In this document: positions 1 to 5,007 of the stretch, piece by piece
Position numbering within the stretch: position 1 is the first letter of the stretch
Layout: every line of letters starts with the position of its first letter
From: Chitinophaga pinensis
Lineage (GTDB): Bacteria; Bacteroidota; Bacteroidia; Flavobacteriales_D; Crocinitomicaceae
Assembly (NCBI GenBank): GCA_945868555.1
Contig: CAMBMC010000199.1
Location: forward strand, 1 to 5,319
DNA: 5,319 nucleotides
Direction of reading: 5' to 3'
Translations under genes and position numbers: made by a program
Notes under the pieces: model-generated
Seen by the model: only the letters and a program-made list of their open reading frames with translations
Told to the model about the DNA's origin: nothing
Database searches by the model: none

Positions 1-55
1 TAGATTGACGCAAGTTTGTGTGTAGTCCCCAGGTTTTGGTCTTGATCCGTTTTAA

Positions 56-91
56 TTCAAGACTCCATTCAAGACTCCAATCAAGACTCCG
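56..91. repeat. Three tandem copies of a 12-bp repeat
   Basis: The unit TTCAAGACTCCA occurs at 56-67 and again, identically, at 68-79. A third copy at 80-91 differs only at its first and last base (ATCAAGACTCCG). It lies in non-coding DNA immediately beyond the terminator of the tRNA gene. No frame through it belongs to a believable gene: the one frame open across it runs only from a TGA at 43-45 to a TAG inside the tRNA. No function can be assigned. A slippage-derived microduplication is the simplest explanation. Confidence 0.85.
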
Positions 92-92
92 T

Positions 93-127
93 AAAAAAAA
101 GAGGGCTTCTCAATTCTGAAAAGCCCT
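93..127 (-). terminator. Intrinsic terminator of the tRNA gene
   Basis: Read on the minus strand, a 7-bp stem AGGGCTT/AAGCCCT (bases 121-127 pairing with 102-108) is followed at once by a run of eight T (A tract at 93-100 on the plus strand). Inside the loop, 117-119 can pair with 110-112 around a single C/A mismatch, leaving a four-base loop. This is a classic rho-independent terminator, ten bases beyond the 3' end of the tRNA, so the tRNA appears to be a single-gene transcript. Confidence 0.88.
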
Positions 128-136
128 ATTTACTTG

Positions 137-210
137 TAGCGAGAGAGAGATTTGAACTCTAGGCCTCAGGGTTATGAATCCTGCGCTCTAACCAACTGAG
201 CTACCTCGCC
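137..210 (-). tRNA. tRNA-Met (anticodon CAU), probably elongator
   Basis: The 74-base minus-strand sequence folds as a cloverleaf: acceptor GGCGAGG/TCTCGCT, D stem GCTC/GAGC with the AGTTGGTTA loop, anticodon stem CAGGA/CCCTG around loop TTCATAA (anticodon CAT at 176-174), variable loop AGGCC, T stem TAGAG/CTCTC with loop TTCAAAT, and discriminator A. It is not an initiator: the three stacked G-C pairs next to the anticodon loop and the first-pair C/A mismatch are absent. A lysidine-modified tRNA-Ile with the same CAU anticodon cannot be fully excluded from sequence alone. CCA is not encoded (the next bases are CAA), so a CCA-adding enzyme must complete the end. The anticodon stem closes with an A/C mismatch, the T stem has one T/C mismatch, and the acceptor has G-U pairs at its first and last positions. 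Confidence 0.93.
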
Positions 211-231
211 ATTTTCTCGGTTATGAGGGTG

Positions 232-261
232 CAAATATAGTTGATTTTTTTCGAAGGAAAA
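232..261 (-). promoter_or_regulatory. Bacteroidota-type promoter of the tRNA gene
   Basis: Read on the minus strand, bases 239-232 spell TATATTTG, an exact match to the Bacteroidota primary-sigma -7 consensus TAnnTTTG. An 18-bp spacer separates it from TTTT at 261-258, a weak form of the -33 TTTG element. Transcription should start near 225-228, about 15 bases before the tRNA. The -7 box is seen directly; the start point is inferred from the usual spacing. Confidence 0.8.
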
Positions 262-278
262 GTGAAACCCTACATTTT
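249..278 (+). promoter_or_regulatory. Candidate upstream promoter for the protease gene
   Basis: On the plus strand TACATTTT (271-278) matches TAnnTTTG at all but the last base. It stands 18 bp after TTTC (249-252), a weak -33 element. It would give an untranslated leader of about 85 bases for the gene starting at 370. The region overlaps the divergent tRNA promoter, and both elements are one base off consensus, so this is tentative. Confidence 0.3.
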
Positions 279-333
279 TTCAAGTACAAAGCACAAACCT
301 CCACCAGTCAGATGGAATTCTTGTCGAAGGTCA

Positions 334-363
334 TTTTTTCAATGCAACTAATTACTAACTTTA
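334..363 (+). promoter_or_regulatory. Candidate start-proximal promoter (near-leaderless) for the protease gene
   Basis: TAACTTTA (356-363) differs from TAnnTTTG only at the last base and follows a T tract (334-339) at about the right -33 distance. It ends six bases before the ATG at 370, so transcription from it would start at or next to the start codon. There is no Shine-Dalgarno sequence in front of that ATG, which is compatible with a leaderless message. Competing candidate: the box at 271-278. Confidence 0.3.
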
Positions 364-369
364 TCTCCC

Positions 370-1338
370 ATGGATGACCACGATTTTTATCCCCAAAAAC
401 CAGAACTCATTGAAGTCAAGTCGAAAGGCAATTTTGCCCTAACGATCTTGTCAATCGTCATTTTTGTTATGACCTTTCTTTTCGTATTTACCGACGAGGT
501 AAATTTTGTGTTTCACCTACTGATCGTTCTCTTGATCCATGAATTGGGACATTTCATTTGTATGAAAGTATTTGGCTATCAAAATGTACGGATGTTGTTC
601 ATCCCGCTGATGGGGGCTTTCGTGCAAGGCAGTAAAGAAGAGTATTCGTTAAAGCAAAGTTTGATTGTTACCGCCGCTGGTCCATTGCCGGGTGTGTTAA
701 TTGGTGCCGTCCTCATCCTTTTAGCTGCAAATATTCATCAAGTGTGGATGATCGACCTAGGTCTTCTGTTTTTATTGCTCAACATGATCAATCTAGTGCC
801 TCTCGATCCTTTGGATGGTGGACAATTGTTTAAGCTTCTCATTCCTAAAAATCAGGAAATGTTCTTGTTGGGTTTTGCATTTGTTTCCTCCATGTTCCTC
901 ATCGGAATTGGCTGGTACATTGATTCATATGTGTTGATTGCCTTTGGATTTATCATGGGATTTCGGGTGCGGTCTTTTCAGAAGCAGGTGCAGTTAAGAA
1001 AAGAATTTGTAGAGGAGGAAATCAAGTATAAAACCACCTACAAAGACCTGTCTAATCGAGATTTCTCTAAAATTAAAAACATATTGTTGCGCAATTCAAC
1101 AACTCTAAGAACATATATTGATTCTGTCTCAGAGGACGAGGCAGAACCATTGTTGGCTGGACAAGTGAATGGCGTACTTCAAACACCTATCAAACGCGAC
1201 GCTTCCTCAGTATTTAAAGTGCTCACACTTGTGCTTTGGATCATTGCATTGATTGGGCCTTTGTTGGCACTGTTCTTCGGTAAAGAATTGATACGCGAAA
1301 ATTATGGCTGGTACCTTGAGTGGCTTTCAAATCGGTGA
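370..1338 (+). CDS. Site-2 protease family (M50) intramembrane zinc metalloprotease
   Basis: A 322-residue polytopic membrane protein of the S2P/M50 family, which cleaves substrates inside the lipid bilayer. The zinc-binding motif HELGH is at residues 57-61 within a hydrophobic helix. The partner motif NLVPLDPLDGGQ (141-152) supplies the third metal ligand, Asp149, and the conserved GPLPG segment is at 104-108. Hydrophobic segments lie at about 22-40, 45-62, 98-120, 127-146 and 165-198. A soluble charged stretch (about 200-280) follows, then a last membrane helix at 283-304. There is no PDZ domain, unlike RseP. The ATG at 370 is the first start after an in-frame TAA at 349-351. The Smr gene overlaps its 3' end by 35 bp, so the two are probably co-transcribed. 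The substrate is unknown: no anti-sigma factor is adjacent. Family assignment is firm, the biological role is not. Confidence 0.92.
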   Translation: MDDHDFYPQKPELIEVKSKGNFALTILSIVIFVMTFLFVFTDEVNFVFHLLIVLLIHELGHFICMKVFGYQNVRMLFIPLMGAFVQGSKEEYSLKQSLIVTAAGPLPGVLIGAVLILLAANIHQVWMIDLGLLFLLLNMINLVPLDPLDGGQLFKLLIPKNQEMFLLGFAFVSSMFLIGIGWYIDSYVLIAFGFIMGFRVRSFQKQVQLRKEFVEEEIKYKTTYKDLSNRDFSKIKNILLRNSTTLRTYIDSVSEDEAEPLLAGQVNGVLQTPIKRDASSVFKVLTLVLWIIALIGPLLALFFGKELIRENYGWYLEWLSNR

Positions 1339-1876
1339 AAAAGTAAGTTTTCTCTATGAAAAAGGGACGGGTGTAATTGTCCGCTTTGATGTCAATAACT
1401 TTATTGTCGTTTGCGATGAAGATGGCTTTGATCGTCAATTTCGGGCAAATGAACTGGCGAAAATTCATGGGACAGAATACCATTTGCCCGATGATCAAGT
1501 GGCGCAAATCAATGAAGACGATACCATTTCCAAAATGCATCACCGCATTTTTTCAGAAACACCCACAGGAGCTAAGCGTCCAATGGATGTATGGGAGTTG
1601 GATTTGCACATTGAATCCTTAATAGATTCGCACAAGGGGATGTCCAACACGGAAATCTTAAACATTCAGTTGAAAGAAATGCGTAGTTTTTTCAAAAAAG
1701 CGCAACAGAAACATGTCCGAAAAGTTGTACTTATTCATGGAGTGGGTGAAGGAATTCTTAAAGAGGAGGTACGCTCTTTTTTGGCGAAACAAGAAGGTGT
1801 AGATTACTTTGATGCAGATTTTAGAGAATATGGCAAAGGAGCCACGACAGCAGAAATACGTTATAACATTCACTAG
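1304..1876 (+). CDS. Smr-domain protein with N-terminal KOW/SH3-like domain (DUF2027/Smr type)
   Basis: This 190-residue protein has two parts. Residues 8-55 form a small beta-barrel-like domain (FQIGEKVSFLY, then GTGVIV and CDEDGFD) resembling the start of Bacteroidota DUF2027 proteins. Residues 96-190 are an Smr domain with ELDLH (98-102), IHGVGEG (144-150) and FREYGKGATTAEI (173-185). Smr domains occur at the C terminus of MutS2 and as stand-alone proteins, and several are nucleases acting on DNA or RNA. No MutS ATPase (Walker) region is present, so this is not MutS2. Compared with the longer DUF2027-Smr proteins, a middle domain is missing, leaving only a 40-residue linker. The LDLHG glycine is Ile103 here. 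The ATG at 1304 is the only ATG start, 12 bases after an in-frame TGA at 1289-1291, and lies inside the protease gene. No Shine-Dalgarno sequence is seen, so translation is probably coupled or re-initiated. Confidence 0.88.
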   Translation: MAGTLSGFQIGEKVSFLYEKGTGVIVRFDVNNFIVVCDEDGFDRQFRANELAKIHGTEYHLPDDQVAQINEDDTISKMHHRIFSETPTGAKRPMDVWELDLHIESLIDSHKGMSNTEILNIQLKEMRSFFKKAQQKHVRKVVLIHGVGEGILKEEVRSFLAKQEGVDYFDADFREYGKGATTAEIRYNIH

Positions 1877-1901
1877 GCATCTTTGCGGAAGCTGTGAATG
1901 T
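1866..1901. terminator. Inverted repeat across the convergent gene junction, possible bidirectional terminator
   Basis: ACATTCAC (1866-1873) and its exact reverse complement GTGAATGT (1894-1901) form an 8-bp stem around a 20-base loop. The loop contains a further 3-bp CTT/AAG helix (1881-1883 with 1889-1891). The element spans the overlapping stop codons of the two convergent genes. A T-rich stretch (1904-1917) lies rightwards of it, but there is no clean T tract on either side, so it is a weak or non-canonical terminator at best. Nothing else near the junction looks like a terminator for either transcript. Confidence 0.4.
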
Positions 1902-2358
1902 CGTTGTGGTTTTCTTCAATCTTGTCTTTCACCCGTCTGATGGTTTGAGTCAAAATGAACATATCTGGAGTGACATTCTTGCCAAGCCAGTGCCAACTTA
2001 CTTCTTCATCTTCAATAGCCTGTGCCATGTGGTAAAGGATTTCAAAACCATGCGCCAAGAGCCATTTCTGCGCAGTTTCATTTCCCTCTGCACCATTGAT
2101 CATTGCCATTAAATGGGGATATCCGTTCTTCGTGAGCCAATTGCGCGCTTCATCTTTTAGGTATATGGCATAGGTCGCCATCACCAATTCGGGATAGCCG
2201 TTGTCTTTTAACCATAGCAAAAGTTCGCTATTCCCTTCAATGGCCTTCGCCCAAGCGATAATTATTTTCGGATGATAGTCTAAAGGCTTAAACGGCACAG
2301 TGGAAACTTCACTTGCTTTCTTCGGTTGGGTTTGTTTTTTCTTGAACCAGTTGAACAT
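1873..2358 (-). CDS. Small protein built of 25-residue tryptophan-phased repeats, unknown function
   Basis: I do not recognise a named family for this 161-residue protein. After a short basic start (MFNWFKKKQTQPKK) with no signal peptide or membrane helix, it consists of four tandem repeats at about residues 43-68, 69-92, 93-117 and 118-142. Tryptophans fall exactly 25 residues apart, at 49, 74, 99 and 124, followed by Leu and then N-G-Y-P, N-G-Y-P, H-G-F-E and K-N-V-T-P. A half copy (HPKIIIAWAKAIEG, 29-42) precedes them. The pattern suggests a right-handed array of paired alpha helices, as in other helical-repeat binding scaffolds, so a protein-interaction role is a guess. The tail is charged. 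The ATG at 2358 begins nine bases after the stop of the LRR gene, so it should be the last gene of that operon. Its TAG stop shares CTAG with the Smr gene's stop. Confidence 0.82.
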   Translation of the reverse strand: MFNWFKKKQTQPKKASEVSTVPFKPLDYHPKIIIAWAKAIEGNSELLLWLKDNGYPELVMATYAIYLKDEARNWLTKNGYPHLMAMINGAEGNETAQKWLLAHGFEILYHMAQAIEDEEVSWHWLGKNVTPDMFILTQTIRRVKDKIEENHNDIHSFRKDA

Positions 2359-2367
2359 AAAGAAGGA

Positions 2368-3069
2368 TTAGTATTTGTCAACGCTAATTTCGCAGTTTGG
2401 TAACAAGGCCCTTAGTGCCTCAAGTTGATCTTTACTCAGATCATTTCCAAATACATTCATGAATTGAAGGGAGATTAAACGATTCATCTCTTTTGGAAAG
2501 GATGTAATGTTATTCTCCGTTAACAAGAGCGATTGCAACGCTTCCAATTCAACAAACGTTGCCGGCAATTTGGTCAAATGGTTTCCACTTAACCATAAAG
2601 TTTCCAATGAAATCAATGCGCCAAACCACTCTGGAAGGACGCGAAGTTCATTGTTGACCAAGTACAAGTCAAGAAGTTTTGTTAATTTCTGCATGGACTC
2701 TGGAAGCGTTGTCAACTGATTGTCATCTAAACCTAAATACTCTAGATGAGTTAAATTCCCTATACTTTCAGGTAATTTCTTCAGCTGATTTCCATCCAAT
2801 CCAATGGCTTTCAATGTGGTCATTTGACAGACAAAATCAGGAATCTCAGTGATCTGATTGTCCTCCAAAATGAGTTCTTCCAAGTTAACAAGTTTGGTGA
2901 TTGAAACAGGAATGGAATCCATGGAACCTTGAACCAATTGCAAGATTTTCACCTCTAAAGGATGTTTCAAAGCAGTTTCCAGCGAAGTGCATTTTTCGTA
3001 TGGGGATTGACCAAAGCCAACTACTGGAAGGAAAAGAAGTAGGATACGTTTCAAATACCTCTCCATCAT
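2368..3069 (-). CDS. Exported leucine-rich-repeat protein
   Basis: This 233-residue protein opens with a Sec-type signal peptide: basic MERYLKR, a hydrophobic core about 9-18, and likely cleavage near G20/Q21. No cysteine follows the cleavage site, so it is not a lipoprotein. Seven 23-residue leucine-rich repeats run from about 60 to 220, with the hallmark asparagine at exactly 71, 94, 117, 140, 163, 186 and 209, and the LP step typical of bacterial and plant-like LRRs (for example NQLKKLPESIGNL). A degenerate copy precedes them at about 38-59. There is no enzymatic domain, membrane anchor, LPXTG-like motif or type IX sorting domain at the C terminus, which ends shortly after the last repeat. 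The product should be a soluble periplasmic or surface binding protein. The first ATG (3069) overlaps the upstream SpmAB stop as ATGA; a second ATG at 3066 follows directly. Either could initiate, and both imply translational coupling. Confidence 0.9.
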   Translation of the reverse strand: MMERYLKRILLLFLPVVGFGQSPYEKCTSLETALKHPLEVKILQLVQGSMDSIPVSITKLVNLEELILEDNQITEIPDFVCQMTTLKAIGLDGNQLKKLPESIGNLTHLEYLGLDDNQLTTLPESMQKLTKLLDLYLVNNELRVLPEWFGALISLETLWLSGNHLTKLPATFVELEALQSLLLTENNITSFPKEMNRLISLQFMNVFGNDLSKDQLEALRALLPNCEISVDKY

Positions 3070-4304
3070 CCAAAGAACAAGTAGGCGACCAAGATTGCAG
3101 CGATTCCACCTATGAGGTCACAGAAAATTCCTGCCCAGGCAGCATATCGCGTGTTGGTTATTTTAACGGAACCAAAGTACACGGCGAGAACATAGAACGT
3201 AGTCTCCGTGCTGCCTTGGAAGGTAGATGCGAGTTTTCCAACGAAGGAGTCGGGTCCATATGCTGGATTTTGGAAGATCTCGACCATGAGTCCGCGAGCA
3301 CCACTTCCAGAAAAGGGCTTCATGAATATCACAGGCAAAGCATCGATGAACTCAAGTGTTTTCAATCCACAGAAAAGTAAGATTTCTTTTAAGCCATTCA
3401 TTAAATCTCCAAAGGCACCCGACGAACGAAACAAAGAAACAGCTGCCAGCATCGCTACGAGGTAAGGAATGATGTTGATGGCCACTTGGAATCCTTCTTT
3501 TGCACCATTGATGAATGAATCGAACATTTGAACCTTCGAACGAATCGCCAAGCCAAAAAAGAAGGCGATGAACCCAAACATGATGGTATTGCTCACGATA
3601 GAAGAGATGGTCTTGATTTGATCGGGGTGGGTGTTCAAATACCACATGAAACCAACAATCAACGCGGTCAATCCACCGACGTAGCCAAGGATTACCTTAT
3701 CAAATAGATTTATTTTTTGCCGGATAGAAACGAAGATTAAACCTCCCAAGGTCGCGAAATATGTGGTGATTAAGATCGGTAGAAACACAGACGTTGGGTC
3801 GACTGAACCATTTGTCGCTCGGGCAGCTAGTATCGAAACTGGGATGATTGTTAGTCCTGAGGCGTTGAGCACCAAGAACATGATTTGGGCATTCGTCGCC
3901 GTTTTTGGATCAGGATTTAAGGTCTGTAAATCTTGCATGGCTTTCAATCCTGCCGGTGTAGCGGCATTGTCCAAACCAAGCATATTTGCGGAGAAATTGA
4001 GCATGATGGATCCAACGGCCGGGTGACCTTTAGGGATTTCAGGAAATAGCCGTGTAAACAAAGGTTGAATTAGGCGGGACATCACGCGAATCGCTCCACC
4101 ATCTTCACCAATCTTCATGATTCCCATCCAAAGCGCCATGATCCCCGTCATGAACAAGGCCAGTTCAAAACCTGTTTTAGCCGATTCAAACAAGGCGTCC
4201 ATCATGTTCTGAAGGATGTGCGTGTCTTGCCAAAAGATCAACTTAGAAAATCCCATCACCATGGCGATGATGAACATTCCTGCCCAAATGCGATTCAATA
4301 CCAT
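3066..4304 (-). CDS. SpmA-SpmB fusion: nucleoside-recognition (Gate) domain membrane protein
   Basis: A 412-residue multi-pass inner-membrane protein joining homologues of Bacillus spore maturation proteins A and B. The SpmA half (about 1-200) includes WAGMFIIAMVMGFSKLIF, LWMGIMKIGEDGG (58-70) and the signature NMLGLDNAATPAGLKAM (107-123). The SpmB half (about 235-412) carries FSGSGARGLM (331-340), QGSTETTFYVLAVYFGSV (363-380) and the closing DLIGG helix. Both contain the nucleoside-recognition/Gate fold known from transporters. In spore formers SpmA and SpmB take part in core dehydration. In Bacteroidota, which do not sporulate, the transported substrate is not established. The start chosen is the ATG at 4304, because family members begin with MVLNxIW. 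A GTG at 4340 in the same frame would add 12 residues but lies inside a small hairpin. The stop overlaps the LRR start, suggesting linked expression. Confidence 0.9.
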   Translation of the reverse strand: MVLNRIWAGMFIIAMVMGFSKLIFWQDTHILQNMMDALFESAKTGFELALFMTGIMALWMGIMKIGEDGGAIRVMSRLIQPLFTRLFPEIPKGHPAVGSIMLNFSANMLGLDNAATPAGLKAMQDLQTLNPDPKTATNAQIMFLVLNASGLTIIPVSILAARATNGSVDPTSVFLPILITTYFATLGGLIFVSIRQKINLFDKVILGYVGGLTALIVGFMWYLNTHPDQIKTISSIVSNTIMFGFIAFFFGLAIRSKVQMFDSFINGAKEGFQVAINIIPYLVAMLAAVSLFRSSGAFGDLMNGLKEILLFCGLKTLEFIDALPVIFMKPFSGSGARGLMVEIFQNPAYGPDSFVGKLASTFQGSTETTFYVLAVYFGSVKITNTRYAAWAGIFCDLIGGIAAILVAYLFFG

Positions 4305-4388
4305 ATTACGAATATCGGAAACTCTTTCGTGCCCAAGCACCCTTCATCAGCTTTCTTTCAACAACGAAAGGTCGATAGCTCCGAAAGT
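4305..4388 (-). promoter_or_regulatory. Intergenic leader of the SpmAB gene with two small hairpins
   Basis: This is the largest gap within the minus-strand block (84 bp). Read on the minus strand it holds a 5-bp hairpin CTTTC-GTTGTT-GAAAG (4370-4355) and a 4-bp hairpin GTGC-TTGG-GCAC (4340-4329). The 5' arm of the first (CTTTCG, 4370-4365) can alternatively pair with CGAAAG (4329-4324), so the folds compete. No T tract follows either hairpin, so neither is a terminator. I find no good TAnnTTTG promoter box. The hairpins are short and could be coincidental. Confidence 0.3.
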
Positions 4389-5000
4389 TTATATAATTCC
4401 TATTCCCTGTCGGATTATTTCGGCTTCTGGTCCAGTGCAATCAACTACAGTGGATGCATCAAGATTCCCATAGCCGCCATCGATAATCAGTGCCACATCC
4501 TCGTCAAAACGTTCGTAAATCTGGTACGGATCGGCAAAGTAATCTTGAATTTCATCTTCCTCATTGTGCAAGGATGTAGTTGCAATTGGATTCCCCAGTG
4601 CCTTTACAATTTCAATGATGATGGGGTTGTTTGGAATTCGAATCCCAATTTCCTTTCGGTTCGTATCGAAAAGCTTAGGGATTTCATTGGATGCCTGAAG
4701 AATAAATGTAAATGGTCCAGGGAGGGAATGTTTCAGGAGTTTAAATGTCGGTCGATCTATCTGTTTGGTATATTCAGAAATGTGACTTAGGTCGGAACAG
4801 ATTATCGAAAAATGAGCTTTACTGAGTTTCACATCTTTCAATGCTGCCAAATCATTCAATGCCTTCTTATTGTACAAATCACACCCCATGCTGTAAACGG
4901 TGTCCGTTGGAAAGATAATGATACCGCCTTTTTTTAAGGCATCGACAGCTTGTTGGATGAGACGCTTGTCAATGTTCTCAGGGTTAATTTCAACAATCAT
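4389..5000 (-). CDS. YciO-like protein of the Sua5/YciO/YrdC family
   Basis: A 203-residue YrdC-fold protein. Family landmarks are FPTDTVYSMGCDL (30-42), LPGPFTFILQA (93-103), IGIRIPNN (118-125), ATTSLH (140-145), IIDGGYGN (172-179), STVVD (183-187) and RQGIG (197-201). Sua5 and TsaC make threonylcarbamoyl-AMP for the tRNA t6A modification and carry a KxR and an SxN motif. Here the corresponding places read K55-D-V57 and S143-L-H145, so both motifs are incomplete. Together with the GCxL, PGPFTFIL and GGY segments and the length near E. coli YciO (about 206), this favours the YciO subfamily, whose role is less clear than that of TsaC. The start is the ATG at 5000, seven bases after the EEP stop. 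The same frame is open upstream to 5246, but that part lies inside the EEP gene and lacks family similarity. No Shine-Dalgarno sequence is visible. Confidence 0.87.
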   Translation of the reverse strand: MIVEINPENIDKRLIQQAVDALKKGGIIIFPTDTVYSMGCDLYNKKALNDLAALKDVKLSKAHFSIICSDLSHISEYTKQIDRPTFKLLKHSLPGPFTFILQASNEIPKLFDTNRKEIGIRIPNNPIIIEIVKALGNPIATTSLHNEEDEIQDYFADPYQIYERFDEDVALIIDGGYGNLDASTVVDCTGPEAEIIRQGIGII

Positions 5001-5007
5001 GAGTGGT

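Noticed and set aside
43..162. Plus-strand open frame encoding QDS-type repeats over the 12-bp repeats
   Set aside because: It has no credible start, runs through the terminator and into the tRNA gene antisense, and ends within it.
137..210. Initiator tRNA-Met
   Set aside because: The anticodon stem lacks the three consecutive G-C pairs next to the loop, and the first acceptor position is a G-U pair instead of the initiator-type mismatch.
1241..1543. 100-residue minus-strand open frame
   Set aside because: It is antisense to the end of the protease gene and the start of the Smr gene, both well supported; no motif is visible.
2400..2900. Regularly spaced similarity in the DNA, considered as a repeat array or CRISPR-like pattern
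   Set aside because: The 69-bp periodicity is the codon-level echo of the 23-residue leucine-rich repeats; there are no identical direct repeats or unique spacers.
2901..3380. 159-residue plus-strand open frame
   Set aside because: It is antisense to the LRR and SpmAB genes, is rich in Ser, Glu and Gly without domain features, and starts inside the LRR gene.
4305..4340. GTG start at 4340 for the SpmAB gene
   Set aside because: Family proteins begin with MVLN-type sequence, which matches the ATG at 4304. The extra 12 residues look unrelated and the GTG lies within a small hairpin. It remains a minor alternative.
4218..4790. 190-residue plus-strand open frame
   Set aside because: It is antisense to the SpmAB start and the YciO-like gene, both with strong family motifs; its own translation shows no recognisable domain.
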